A stretch of 64,000 nt of DNA from Blastocatellia bacterium (GCA_013697915.1 JACCVY010000006.1:1-64000), one strand, 5' to 3'. Counted from the first letter of the stretch, positions 48,204 to 58,545 are shown. Translations and numbers: made by a program. The notes: generated by a model from the sequence alone, not told the origin.

Positions 48204-49259
48204 ATGAAGAGGCGCCAGGCGAGCGAGATCTCGAACACCAGTTTACGCCAGCAGCAGTCACGTGGCTTCACGATGCTGCAATTAATAGTCACCATCGCCC
48301 TGGTGGTCATTATCACGACATTTGGCGCTGTGACCATCACGAAGGCTCGAGCCGGAATTCGGCTCACGAACTCGGCACGCTTGCTAGCGGGTTATATCGA
48401 AAAAGCACGCTCTGACGCCGTTCGACGGCACGGGTTTTCGACGGTCGAGGTGCTCAACACCGCGTCACCGCAAACTACCTATCGCATAACGATGGACTTC
48501 GATGGCAACGGAATTACAGAGAGCCGCGACTTCAGTCTGGAAGAAGGGGTTAGATTTATTACTCCCGGATCCATGACATTCGATTGGCGAGGACGAATTA
48601 TCAGGGAAGTTTCAATCGGAATTTCCTTAATAAGCGATGAAAACCGAAACAGCAACATCGCCGTAACATCTTCAGGCGACGTTACGCTTGACAGTATGGT
48701 TTTTCAGGATAAGGACATTCCCACAGTAGTGCTAAACAATGGATCTGTTGGGGGCGATGTTGTTCCCGATCCTTACCCAAGTTCGCAGCCGTCACCCAGC
48801 CCAACAAATTCGCCCAGTCCGACGCCTTCGCCCAACCCTTCGCAAAGCCCTACGCCCACGCCCAATCCTTCGACGTCGCCAACTCCTTCGCCAAGCCCGG
48901 GTGCTTCTCCCAGCCCTTCACCAACCCCCTCTCCATCGCCATCGAGTAGCCCCACTCCGTCGCCGACGCCAATCACAGGGCCATGCACAATTTCCATCGC
49001 ACCTAGTCCACTCGAGATCATTAGAAACGGCTCTGGCGGAGCTTACGTGACTATAGGGAATTTCTCGGGCAGCGTAACTATTACGGCAACGCCCGGCAAC
49101 TCGGGCGTGATACAGGTATCGCCCACTTCCAAAACTGTTACTGCGACAAGTAATGGTACCGCACAAGCGATTTTTGTCGTCACCGTGAAGAGTAAGAATG
49201 AGAGTGTTCTTTTCAATTCGCCCTGCGGATCTAAAACGCTGAACATCGTCGTAAAGTAA
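48204..49259 (+). CDS. FimT/GspH-like type IV pseudopilin with Pro/Ser/Thr-rich linker and C-terminal domain
   Basis: Prepilin-like [75 protein letters not shown] linker. Confidence 0.8.
   Translation: MKRRQASEISNTSLRQQQSRGFTMLQLIVTIALVVIITTFGAVTITKARAGIRLTNSARLLAGYIEKARSDAVRRHGFSTVEVLNTASPQTTYRITMDFDGNGITESRDFSLEEGVRFITPGSMTFDWRGRIIREVSIGISLISDENRNSNIAVTSSGDVTLDSMVFQDKDIPTVVLNNGSVGGDVVPDPYPSSQPSPSPTNSPSPTPSPNPSQSPTPTPNPSTSPTPSPSPGASPSPSPTPSPSPSSSPTPSPTPITGPCTISIAPSPLEIIRNGSGGAYVTIGNFSGSVTITATPGNSGVIQVSPTSKTVTATSNGTAQAIFVVTVKSKNESVLFNSPCGSKTLNIVVK
48768..48980 (+). repeat. Low-complexity Pro-Ser-Thr coding repeat inside the pseudopilin gene
   Basis: cccagccc/tcgccc/acgccc-like hexameric repetition. 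Confidence 0.85.
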
Positions 49260-49265
49260 ATTCAA

Positions 49266-49763
49266 ATGAGACTGTCAGAACACGAGCAACACGATCCGCT
49301 AACAAGGAATCACGCGGAACTTTCTTCTGCCACTGGTTTCACATTACTGGAAACGTGTATTGCGCTTTTGATCATGCTAATCGTATCTCTTGGCGTCGCA
49401 TCTCTATTCGCGTTGTCCGTCGGCAACAATTCGGGCGCTGCTGACCGACAACTATCGATGGCGGTAGCACAGGACCGAATGGAACGACTCCGCAACGTGA
49501 TCTTCTCCGATCCCAGTCTGGATGTGACGCCAACGAGTGGCACGACAGAAACAATCACAAACGCCAGACGGAGTTATAGAGTAACAACAGTTATCACCGC
49601 TTCTAACACCGTGAACGGTCAGCCAACGGTGAAGACAATCAGCATTCGTGTAAACCCCCTGGGTGCGGGCCCGTCATGGTCAGGCATAACTTCGATATTT
49701 GGTTCGGTTACGGTTGTGTCGCAACGTTCCAGTCTGTTAACTGGACCCCACCGTGAACTTTAA
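49266..49763 (+). CDS. Type IV pilus prepilin-like protein (PilV-like)
   Basis: TGFTLLETCIALLIMLIVSLGVASLFALSVGNNSGAADRQLSMAVAQDRMERLRN. Confidence 0.8.
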   Translation: MRLSEHEQHDPLTRNHAELSSATGFTLLETCIALLIMLIVSLGVASLFALSVGNNSGAADRQLSMAVAQDRMERLRNVIFSDPSLDVTPTSGTTETITNARRSYRVTTVITASNTVNGQPTVKTISIRVNPLGAGPSWSGITSIFGSVTVVSQRSSLLTGPHREL

Positions 49764-50508
49764 TTCACTTCTTATGAAGTACAACGACATGGACAACCGA
49801 CACTCAGCGGCCAAAGAAGTCGCAGGCTTTTCGATCTTTGAGTTGCTCATCGCAATGACGATTACCTTGGTTCTTATGGGACTGGCGAGCGCGCTTATTG
49901 CTAGCGCCTTCTCAGTGCGCAGCCGCGAGGACCAGCATTCGGATGCGCTGGCTGATGTGCAGCGAGGGCTTAACATTATGTCACGCGAAATTGCCAGCTC
50001 TGGATTCAATATGTCTAACAACGGAATCGTCACAGCTGATTCCGACGGAAGGTCCATTCGCATTCGCGCCAATTTGAACAAGTACGATACCAGCGTAAGC
50101 GATCTCGCGAGATCTGGCATAAGCGTAGCGGGTGAAGACAAGGGCGAGGACATCAAATACTTTCTCAATGATGGCGGTACTACCAAGTACCTGGTTCGTT
50201 ACGATAGGTACGCTCAGCAGGTCCCGGACGATGAAAGAACAAGCGTTCTCGCCAATCGAATCGATTCACTTAAAATTCACTACTTCAATCAAAAAGTAAC
50301 CTATACCACTGTGGACTGCGACATCTCCAATCCGTCCCAAACTGAGTTAACAACGACAAATCTCGCTCAGGCCAAATACATTGTTGTCGGCGCCTGCGTC
50401 AGGCTGGAAGCTATCGGCACTCCGGGCTCGACCGTATACCAGCCGGCGCAAAACGTGCTTCTGGTTTCGGATGTGGCGTTGCGCCGGGCCAACCTGCGAA
50501 CATATTGA
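49753..50508 (+). CDS. Prepilin-type protein (PilW-like)
   Basis: VAGFSIFELLIAMTITLVLMGLASALIASAF; overlaps preceding gene; alternative ATG at 49774. Confidence 0.8.
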   Translation: MNFNSLLMKYNDMDNRHSAAKEVAGFSIFELLIAMTITLVLMGLASALIASAFSVRSREDQHSDALADVQRGLNIMSREIASSGFNMSNNGIVTADSDGRSIRIRANLNKYDTSVSDLARSGISVAGEDKGEDIKYFLNDGGTTKYLVRYDRYAQQVPDDERTSVLANRIDSLKIHYFNQKVTYTTVDCDISNPSQTELTTTNLAQAKYIVVGACVRLEAIGTPGSTVYQPAQNVLLVSDVALRRANLRTY

Positions 50509-51791
50509 GTAGTGGAGTAACACTAATGGAATATCAAAACCCGGCGGCAGACGAAAAGAAAAGCGAAAAGGGAGCCGCGCTCATAACTGTCTTGCTAATG
50601 AGCACCATGCTATTGGCAGTTGGGGGCGTGTTAATCATTAGCAGCACAACGACGGCGACGACCGCTATAGATTCGACGGCCGAAATGCAGGCTTACTATG
50701 CGGCTGAGTCAGGATTGCAGGCAGCGACCACCGCATTACGGGGCAATACTACCGCGAGGCCTCCTCTAGATCCCGCCACCACCAAGATCAACTTTGCCAA
50801 GGCTGTTGATGCTGCGACCTCAAACCTGGCTTCCGACACCTCTGGCTCGGCGAGGCTTTCTGCGTGGCTGCCTTATTCCTACGCGAATGGGGCTAGTGAT
50901 TGGCGTGTACCTCTCACTCCCGCCGATCCCACCGCCTACAATCCCCAGGCCGACATCGCTTACAGCGTCTCAATAGCCCGCCTTCCCGGGGACACGACGA
51001 CTGTTCCTATTCGCTTGCTTATCCGGTCCCGGGGCTACGGACCTAAGGGAGCCATTAAACAACTTGAGGCGGTAGTAATGGATCCCGCCTTTGATTTTCG
51101 TGTCCCCGCCTCGGTTCTGCTTAGGGGTGCAACCAACAATCTGCTCGCAAACTTTGTGTTGGGCCCGAGCAATGCAAAAACTCTAACCGGTCATGACAAT
51201 GCTCCCACTGGCACGATCGTGTCGGTCTTCGGGGTAACCAAAGAAGAGGATCAAATCCTTGTAGATTCGGCAATCTCCAGCGATGGCACCGTTGCTAGCC
51301 CGAAGACTCAGTTGTTAACTGCCTCAGACCTACCCTGGTGGCTGAATTCACCCGCCGATACGGTTTCATTACTTGACGAGCTTCAAAGCATGGCGGAGGA
51401 CAGATCACGATACTTCGCTGCCACAACAACGGATGTCGGAACTGCGACGAATCCGAAGTTTACCTTCATCAACGGCAATGCTTCGATTGGTCCCAATGCC
51501 GATGGCGCGGGCTTGCTTGTCGTGAAGGGCACGCTAACGCTGAACGGCAATTTCAATTTCTTTGGACTCATCCTGGTCCTTGGCAACGGCAACGTTCAAC
51601 GCACCGGTGGAGGTAGTGGCTTAGTCAAAGGTGCGATGGTGGTTGCCAATGTAACGTCCGGGCAACCCTTCCTGGCTCCGACCTACGACTCCACCGGTGG
51701 TGGCAATCTCAGTGTGATTTACGATTCAGACTGGGTGCGCAAGGCGCTGGATTCGGGTGGTCCGCGCATTGTCAATGTGCGCGAATTTTAG
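50505..51791 (+). CDS. PilX-like pilus assembly/minor pilin protein
   Basis: SEKGAALITVLLMSTMLLAVGGVLIISSTTTATTAIDSTAEMQAYYAAESGLQAATTALRG. Confidence 0.78.
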   Translation: MSSGVTLMEYQNPAADEKKSEKGAALITVLLMSTMLLAVGGVLIISSTTTATTAIDSTAEMQAYYAAESGLQAATTALRGNTTARPPLDPATTKINFAKAVDAATSNLASDTSGSARLSAWLPYSYANGASDWRVPLTPADPTAYNPQADIAYSVSIARLPGDTTTVPIRLLIRSRGYGPKGAIKQLEAVVMDPAFDFRVPASVLLRGATNNLLANFVLGPSNAKTLTGHDNAPTGTIVSVFGVTKEEDQILVDSAISSDGTVASPKTQLLTASDLPWWLNSPADTVSLLDELQSMAEDRSRYFAATTTDVGTATNPKFTFINGNASIGPNADGAGLLVVKGTLTLNGNFNFFGLILVLGNGNVQRTGGGSGLVKGAMVVANVTSGQPFLAPTYDSTGGGNLSVIYDSDWVRKALDSGGPRIVNVREF

Positions 51792-51838
51792 CGCCTGGGT
51801 AGTTACGTCTGGTGCGATACGCAGTTGCAAGTTCAATT

Positions 51839-52153
51839 ATGAAAGCCCCTCTCACAATTAAGCGATCAGATGGCTCGGCCGGTTTTAGTGTAATTGAGCT
51901 GCTCATCGTGATGAGCATCATCTCGGTGGTTAGCGGTTTCGCATTTATGCAGATCACACGCGCGCACCAGGTGATGGTCAGAGAAAATGCGGCGCGTGAG
52001 TTAGCTAGTAATCTGGAAAAGGCGCGGGTTGATTCTTTGCGACGCCACCCGACGGCTTCAGCGCAGATGGCCCAGGTGGTGCTCATCAATGCCACCTTCT
52101 ACTCGGTGGCTGATGCCGACGGGAACGGCGCGCTTGATGCTCCAAAAGTTTAA
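51839..52153 (+). pseudogene. Truncated FimT/GspH-like pseudopilin (duplicate)
   Basis: SAGFSVIELLIVMSIISVVSGFAFMQITRAHQVMVRENAARELASNLEKARVDSLRR..., ends abruptly at VADADGNGALDAPKV*. Confidence 0.65.
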
Positions 52154-52515
52154 TCGTTACTGCTGACTCAGCCGCCAACTCTATTCGCGTACGTGCCAAT
52201 CTAAACAATGACACGGATCTGTCCGACTCAGACGAGGACGTGCGCTTCGTTTTTCAAGGTGCAAATGGGGCAAGCGGGCCCATCGTTCGTGTTGATAACG
52301 CCGCCGGTTCGGTGGTCCTGGCGACAAATATCAATGGTCTGACGATTAGCTATCTGGATATGTCTGGTAACGCCGCCACTGCGGCTACAGCCGAGCGGGT
52401 AAACATTGATGTGCGCGTTGACTTGCCTGCCGAGCCGGGCCAACCAGCTTCAGTAGTGCGCCTCGTCTCCGATGTAGCTTTCAGAAATGGCCCAATCACA
52501 TTAAAGCAGTTCTAA
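52153..52515 (+). pseudogene. C-terminal remnant of a PilW-like protein lacking its prepilin N-terminus
   Basis: IVTADSAANSIRVRANLNNDTDLSDSDEDVRFVFQ... aligns with GIVTADSDGRSIRIRANLNKYDTSVSDLARSG of 49753-50508; ends LVSDVAFRNGPITLKQF vs LVSDVALRRANLRTY. Confidence 0.7.
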
Positions 52516-52531
52516 AGTAGCAGGTGATAAA

Positions 52532-53866
52532 ATGAATCCTATTGAACTTAGGGATCGAACAAGTCTGCGAAAGAGCAAGAGTCAGCGAGGGGCAGCCCTG
52601 ATCACGGTCTTGATGATATCTGCGCTGCTGCTAACTGCGGGCGGGGCCTTAATACTCACGACGTCACTTGCGGGAACAAACAGTGTAGACGCGACGGCGG
52701 AGATGCAAGCGTATTACGGCGCGGAAGCAGGGATTCAATCTACCCTCAATGTGCTTCGTGGAAACGTGATGCCGAATCCGTTATTCGTCTCAAATCCGAG
52801 CGGCTCTGTCGCGCCACAAAACAAGATCGACTTTACCAAGGCTCTGACATCAACGACGTCTAATCTGGCTTCTGACCCCACAACAGCCGGCTTTCCCAAG
52901 CGGCTTTCCCGCTGGCTTACATATAACTACACTCCGTCGGGAGTCGCTTATCCTGACCGGGTGGCAATCAGCGCCGGTTACAATCCCCTTAGCGGCATCG
53001 CATACAGTATTTCCGTAACTGATCCAGACAACACGCCCCTCGCCAGCCAGGTACCGCTTCGCTTGATCGTAACTTCCACCGGATATGGACCACGGGGCAC
53101 AAGGAAGACTCTATCAACGTTGATGACCGCAAACGGTCTGGACATCAGCGTCCCTGCAGCGCTCGTTCTGCGTGGGCACGATGATGCTGCAACAGACGCC
53201 ACCATAGATTTGGGAAACAGTAACGCCAAGACCTACTCAGGTGTGGACAACGCTGGCGTGGAAGCTACAAAACCATCGTTAGCGGTCAGCGGACACGATG
53301 TAACCACCGTCCAGGCCGCCTACGCCAGCAGACCTGGAACGGTCGCTGATCCCAAGTTCAAAGTTCTGGAGTTACCAAATGATCCGGCTCCTGCCGGAAC
53401 TACAACTGTACCAACGCCCTGGTTTCTCAAAACGGCAAATGACGCCCGCGCGTTCCTGGCCGAAGCGGAGACTTTCGCTACAAAGCACGGCGTCGTAGTC
53501 TCATCGCTCAACGGAGCAGCCGGGACAGCCGCAGCGCCACAATTCACCTTTGTAAACGGTGATTGTCACTTGGATAGTGGAGCCGGGCTACTGATCGTCC
53601 CCGGAACACTGACGACGAGTGGAAACCCGAGTTTTAGCGGATTAATTCTGGTGCTTGGTCAAGGAAGGGTGGTCAAGAGCGGCGGCGGGAATGGAGATAC
53701 TTTGGGCGCAATGATGATTGCAAGATTCGGCAGTACTGGCGGTTTTCTGAACCCAACATTTCAAGTAAGCGGAGGCGGGAACTCTACACTCCAATACGAT
53801 TCCACGGCCTACCGGAATTCGGTGGTCCTCTCCGGGCCTGTGGTGTTAGGGGTGGTTGAGAAATAA
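52532..53866 (+). CDS. PilX-like protein, paralogue of 50505-51791
   Basis: SQRGAALITVLMISALLLTAGGALILTTSLAGTNSVDATAEMQAYYGAEAGIQSTLNVLRG. Confidence 0.78.
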   Translation: MNPIELRDRTSLRKSKSQRGAALITVLMISALLLTAGGALILTTSLAGTNSVDATAEMQAYYGAEAGIQSTLNVLRGNVMPNPLFVSNPSGSVAPQNKIDFTKALTSTTSNLASDPTTAGFPKRLSRWLTYNYTPSGVAYPDRVAISAGYNPLSGIAYSISVTDPDNTPLASQVPLRLIVTSTGYGPRGTRKTLSTLMTANGLDISVPAALVLRGHDDAATDATIDLGNSNAKTYSGVDNAGVEATKPSLAVSGHDVTTVQAAYASRPGTVADPKFKVLELPNDPAPAGTTTVPTPWFLKTANDARAFLAEAETFATKHGVVVSSLNGAAGTAAAPQFTFVNGDCHLDSGAGLLIVPGTLTTSGNPSFSGLILVLGQGRVVKSGGGNGDTLGAMMIARFGSTGGFLNPTFQVSGGGNSTLQYDSTAYRNSVVLSGPVVLGVVEK

Positions 53867-54124
53867 GCTTGAGACCAGCTACGAAGCCCATGTCTTTCAA
53901 TCTTCATAGGCTAAATCCTTAAGGCTGTTTGCGCCGCCATCGACTCGAGGGATGGCTTTGGGCGCCGGGTGATGCGAGCCCCGTTTGTCTCAATTTGTCT
54001 TTGCTGAGTCGCAAGCGCAATGGGAAAATGGGGCGACGCTCACAGCCCGCAACAAACAGTTGTGGGGTATTCTAAAAGGCTTCGTGAATATTTAAAGCGA
54101 TAGTCCGCGTTGACAAGGGGATCG

Positions 54125-54176
54125 CCGGGGTTGTCGGTTTAGTCGTGAGTGGCTATCCAATAACCCCGGTTTTTTT
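54125..54176 (+). terminator. Intrinsic terminator
   Basis: ccggggtt ... aaccccgg followed by ttttttt. Confidence 0.8.
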
Positions 54177-54258
54177 GTTTGACCCGCACCGGATACAAAC
54201 AGCTATTGCCCGCACCTGTTGTACAATTCCGTGGCCGCCACTTCGCGTCCACGAACCA

Positions 54259-55623
54259 ATGCCTGACATCCTTCTTGTTGAAGACAAAGACAGCCTGCGC
54301 CGCGTTTTGCGTTTGACTCTGGAAAACGCCGGCTACTCAGTCAACGAAGCCGTCGACGCGCGCGCTGCTCTCAACGAAATCGCGAGTGCTCCACATAAGT
54401 TGGTTCTAACCGACCTGCGCATGCCCAACGGTTCCGGTCTTGACGTGCTGCGCGCAGCGCGGGCAGCGGATAACGGCACGCCGGTAATCGTGATGACTGC
54501 ATTCGGCTCGATTGATGAAGCAGTTCAGGCGATGAAAGACGGCGCCCACGATTTTCTGCAAAAGCCGGTTGACTCAAATCATCTGCTTCTCATTGTCGAG
54601 CGTGCTCTTGAACAGGCGCGGCTAAGAACTGAAAACATTCTGTTGCGCGAAGAGTGGTCGCGCCGCTATGGCTTTCCGCGCATCATCGGCGAATCGGATG
54701 CAATCAAGCGCGCCGTTGCTGAAACCCAACGTGTGGCCCAGACTGAAGCCAACGTCTTATTTCTGGGTGAATCGGGTACCGGCAAAGAACTTTTCGCGCG
54801 AGCCGTCCATCATCTTTCTCCCCGCCGCCAAAAGCCTTTCGTTGCCATTAACTGTGCTGCCATTCCGGAAACGTTAATCGAAAACGAGTTGTTTGGACAC
54901 GAACGTGGAGCCTTCACGGGCGCCGGGGATCGGCGCCTGGGAAAGTTTGAGCTCGCTTCCGGTGGCACTGTTTTTCTCGACGAGATTGGCGAACTGCCGT
55001 TAGCGGTGCAGGGCAAACTGCTGCGGGTGATCGAGGAGAAAACGGTCGATCGCATCGGTGGACGCGCGCCTGTTCCGGTGGATGTTCGCGTGGTAGCGGC
55101 GACTAACAAAGACTTGAAGTCAGCGGTGGACCACGGTGAGTTTCGCGGCGATCTATTTTTCCGTTTGGCTGTTTTCCCGGTCGAGATTCCACCGCTGCGT
55201 GAACGTGACGACGATGTCCTCATGCTGGCAAAACATTTTGCCGCCCAACTCGGGAAAGAATTGCGCGGCCGCGAAGCGACTCTCAGCCTGGATTCCGCGG
55301 CCGCGTTGCGCACGCATCGCTGGCCCGGCAACGTTCGAGAGCTGGAAAACGCGATTGAGCGCGCTTGTATTCTTTCGGATACTTTGGTGTTGGAGCCAGT
55401 TGATCTTGGGCTAGTGCCCCGCAGCGGCGGCGATCAGACGCCTGCTTCCTTTGATCTCAGCGGCACGTTGTCTGAAGTGGCGCAGCGTGCTTTGCGTTTT
55501 GTCGAGCAACGCAAAATAGCGGGGGCGCTGAAAAACCACGGCGGCAACAAAAATGAAGCCGCTGAAGAGCTGGGCGTCAGCTACAAGACGTTGCTAACAA
55601 AAATAAAAGACTACAATCTCTGA
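54259..55623 (+). CDS. Sigma-54-dependent NtrC-family response regulator
   Basis: Receiver (DILLVEDKDSLRRVLR ... LTDLRMPNGSG), AAA+ (LFLGESGTGKELFARAVHHLS, GAFTGAGDRRLGKFELASGGTVFLDEIGELP), Fis-type HTH. Confidence 0.95.
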   Translation: MPDILLVEDKDSLRRVLRLTLENAGYSVNEAVDARAALNEIASAPHKLVLTDLRMPNGSGLDVLRAARAADNGTPVIVMTAFGSIDEAVQAMKDGAHDFLQKPVDSNHLLLIVERALEQARLRTENILLREEWSRRYGFPRIIGESDAIKRAVAETQRVAQTEANVLFLGESGTGKELFARAVHHLSPRRQKPFVAINCAAIPETLIENELFGHERGAFTGAGDRRLGKFELASGGTVFLDEIGELPLAVQGKLLRVIEEKTVDRIGGRAPVPVDVRVVAATNKDLKSAVDHGEFRGDLFFRLAVFPVEIPPLRERDDDVLMLAKHFAAQLGKELRGREATLSLDSAAALRTHRWPGNVRELENAIERACILSDTLVLEPVDLGLVPRSGGDQTPASFDLSGTLSEVAQRALRFVEQRKIAGALKNHGGNKNEAAEELGVSYKTLLTKIKDYNL

Positions 55624-55630
55624 ACCCGAG

Positions 55631-57358
55631 ATGCACGAATCTCCCAACCCCGTCGCTTCTCCTCCAGTTAAGGATGGTGAGGCCGACGAAAATCACGCTG
55701 AAGCAAGTTCGATCGCCGGCGAGACGATCGAACAGGTCGGCGACGCCGGCATTGACAGCCCCGTTGGCGAAACAGCGAAGCCAGAACGCAGCAGTGGCAA
55801 ATCCGCATTTCTTGTCGGCGCCGGAATCCTCATCAGTCGCATCGTTGGCTTAGTTCGACAACGCGTTTTCGCGCATTACTTTGGAACTTCAGCCGCGGGC
55901 GATGCCTTTAGCGCGGCGTTTCGCATTCCTAATTTCCTGCAGAACATTTTTGGGGAAGGCGCACTCTCGGCTTCCTTCATTCCGGTTTATGCCAAGCTGC
56001 TGGCCCACGACGATGAAGAGGAAGCCGCACAAGTCGCCAACGCGGTGCTGGGAATACTCGCGCTGGTGGTTTCGATAATCGTACTTGCCGGCGTTCTTAC
56101 CACGCCCTACATCATTTCTGCCATCGCTCCCGGATTCAAAGGCGAGACACGCGAGTTGACGATTCGCCTGGTGCGAATTCTCTTCCCGGGCGCTGGTCTA
56201 CTAGTGCTCTCCGCCTGGTGTCTCGGCGTTCTCAACAGCCATCATCGCTTTTTTATTTCCTATACTGCGCCGGTCGCGTGGAATCTGGCGATGATCGCGT
56301 CGCTGGTCATCTTCGGCCGCAAGGTGGGTCAGTTTCCTCTCGCCGAATACGTCGCCTGGGGTTCGGTTATTGGCAGCGCGTTGCAGTTTAGCGTGCAATT
56401 GCCCGTCGTGTTCCGGCTGGTGCAGCGTCTTCGTCCGGCATTTGATTTGGCGAGCGTTCATGTCAGGACTGTCGTTAGAAATTTTTTTCCTGTCTTCATG
56501 AGCCGTGGTGTGGTCCAGATCAGCGCTTTTGTCGATGCAGTGCTCGCCAGCTTTCTGCCGGAAGGTTCGGTCGTCGCGTTGACTTACGCGCAAAGTCTAT
56601 ACACGTTGCCGGTAAGTTTATTTGGGATGTCAGTATCGGCAGCCGAACTGCCGGCGATGTCGAGAGCAATCGGCAACACTGAGCAGGTCGCCGAAGTACT
56701 AAGAAAGCGGCTGGACAATGGACTGCAACGCATTGCCTTTTTCATTGTTCCGTCCTCGATGGCTTTCCTGGCGCTGGGCGATGTGATTGCCGCAGTGCTT
56801 TATCAGACCGGGCAGTTTAAGCACGACGCTTCAATTTTCGTCTGGGGCATTCTGGCCGGCTCGACAGTTGGCCTGCTCGCTTCCACTTTGGGTCGTCTCT
56901 ATTCCTCCACTTACTACGCTCTTCATGACACTCGTACGCCGTTGCGGTACGCGATCATTCGCGTCACGTTAACTACCTTGCTGGGTTACCTGTTCGCACT
57001 GCCGTTACCAATTGCCCTGGGCATCAATCCAAAATGGGGCGTGGCAGGATTGACCGCGTCCGCAGGCATTGCCGGCTGGATTGAGTTTGCGTTGCTGCGT
57101 CGCACCTTGAACCGGCGTATCGGCAAGACTGGGCTGGCGGCTGGCTATGTGATCAAGCTTTGGTTGGCTGCTTTTGTTGCAGCGGGCATTGGTTGGGGAC
57201 TTAAGTTGCTGGTTGGTAACCTTCACCCCATTCCGTTGGCGGGGATAGTTCTCGGCGGTTACGGAATTTCATACTTCGCAATAACCTTAGCGCTCGGTAT
57301 TTCCGCCTCGCAAGCTGTTGTCGGCAGGCTCCTGCGACTGGCCCGGCTTAGGAAATAG
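55631..57358 (+). CDS. murJ: Lipid II flippase MurJ (MviN)
   Basis: GILISRIVGLVRQRVFAHYFGTSAAGDAFSAAFRIPNFLQNIFGEGALSASFIPVYAKLL. Confidence 0.95.
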   Translation: MHESPNPVASPPVKDGEADENHAEASSIAGETIEQVGDAGIDSPVGETAKPERSSGKSAFLVGAGILISRIVGLVRQRVFAHYFGTSAAGDAFSAAFRIPNFLQNIFGEGALSASFIPVYAKLLAHDDEEEAAQVANAVLGILALVVSIIVLAGVLTTPYIISAIAPGFKGETRELTIRLVRILFPGAGLLVLSAWCLGVLNSHHRFFISYTAPVAWNLAMIASLVIFGRKVGQFPLAEYVAWGSVIGSALQFSVQLPVVFRLVQRLRPAFDLASVHVRTVVRNFFPVFMSRGVVQISAFVDAVLASFLPEGSVVALTYAQSLYTLPVSLFGMSVSAAELPAMSRAIGNTEQVAEVLRKRLDNGLQRIAFFIVPSSMAFLALGDVIAAVLYQTGQFKHDASIFVWGILAGSTVGLLASTLGRLYSSTYYALHDTRTPLRYAIIRVTLTTLLGYLFALPLPIALGINPKWGVAGLTASAGIAGWIEFALLRRTLNRRIGKTGLAAGYVIKLWLAAFVAAGIGWGLKLLVGNLHPIPLAGIVLGGYGISYFAITLALGISASQAVVGRLLRLARLRK

Positions 57359-57514
57359 GCCCTTTGCTCCGCACTTTAAGTCTCTTCCAGAAAAACTTGA
57401 AAGCCCTTGTTTATTGGTTCTTCTCCCAAGAGTAAGGAAATTCAATTAGTCACTGTGCCACCGGGCGAACCCTCAGGATCACACAGAGACTTTACTCGAG
57501 GAGGAGATCGATAA

Positions 57515-58286
57515 ATGAACAAGCTTTTCACGAAGAGCATTTTTGCTCCTGGCGCGCTATTAACTCTTTCGCTGGCGGGCACCAGTGCGCGAGCCGACAA
57601 CTTTCTGATTGTTCCCGTGGGGCCAACAATCGTGCAACCAGCCGGGCTGGGAACAGTTAATACTGTTCTGGTTCTGCAGACCAAGGGTTCCGCGACATCT
57701 GGGTATGGCTCGGTCGCTTATGATCCAAACAATACCCTGTCGAACCGCAAAGGCGATCTCGTCAGCGGCAACCAAACCGTAGCCGGCGCCAACAATCAAA
57801 CATATTCAGTCAACTGATTTGGGCATTACCAACGGGAATCTCTGCATAAACATGAACATCAACGACCCGAATAAGGGCGGTAGCAATACCGGACCCGTCG
57901 GGCCAATCGTGCTCAACACGCTTATCCTGACTGCATACGACCAATCTGGCACGGCTGTTTTCAGCGCGCATCTCGCTGATGCCCTGACCCTCCGCGAAGC
58001 TACCTTGAACGGTACCGGCACCGGCAAATCGGATTTCACTTTCGCGCTTAACGCTGATGCTGCTGCAGCCTTGGCGGCGGCGATTGCAACCAACCCAAAC
58101 CTGAGATTGGGGCTGGCGGCGAGTGTCTCCGATGCATCAGGCGGCCACGAAAGCTTCTTTTTCTGCAAGGGTTGCGATCCTGGTCGAGAAGTTCCCGAGC
58201 CGGCCACCATGTTGTTGCTCGGCACCGGTCTCGCAGGTACGGTGGGCGCAATTCGCAGACGACGCAACGCAGCCAAACCTGAATAA
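57515..58286 (+). pseudogene. PEP-CTERM-sorted secreted protein, split by a +1 frameshift near 57810
   Basis: ORF 57515-57817 (signal peptide) ends ...QTYSVN*; downstream frame continues TDLGITNGNLCINMNIND ... VPEPATMLLLGTGLAGTVGAIRRRRNAAKPE. Confidence 0.8.
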
Positions 58287-58442
58287 GTTCGATTCTCCTT
58301 CCTCCTTGGGTACAAAAAGCCTGAGCGTGCCAACAAAACCTGCTCAGGCTATTTCTATGAAGATTTTTCTGGAGAGTACGAGGCATTCATTCTTTAGTTA
58401 GGTATCCTGGAAAAACGGACGGACTGGTGCAGCGGCAGAGGC

Positions 58443-58470
58443 GAGGCGGCCTCGGGCCGCCATTTTTTTT
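58443..58470 (+). terminator. Strong intrinsic terminator
   Basis: ggcggcc-tcg-ggccgcc stem followed directly by a long T run. Confidence 0.8.
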
Positions 58471-58545
58471 GTGTTCCAGGAAAGCTTTAGAAGCCTTTCC
58501 AGCTTTCGATTGACCGCCTCACGAACTCATCCTTATCATCAAGCC

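Noticed and set aside
48768-48980. Repetitive cccagccc/tcgccc tract as CRISPR-like array
   Set aside because: Repeat is in frame and encodes a Pro/Ser/Thr linker; no spacer structure.
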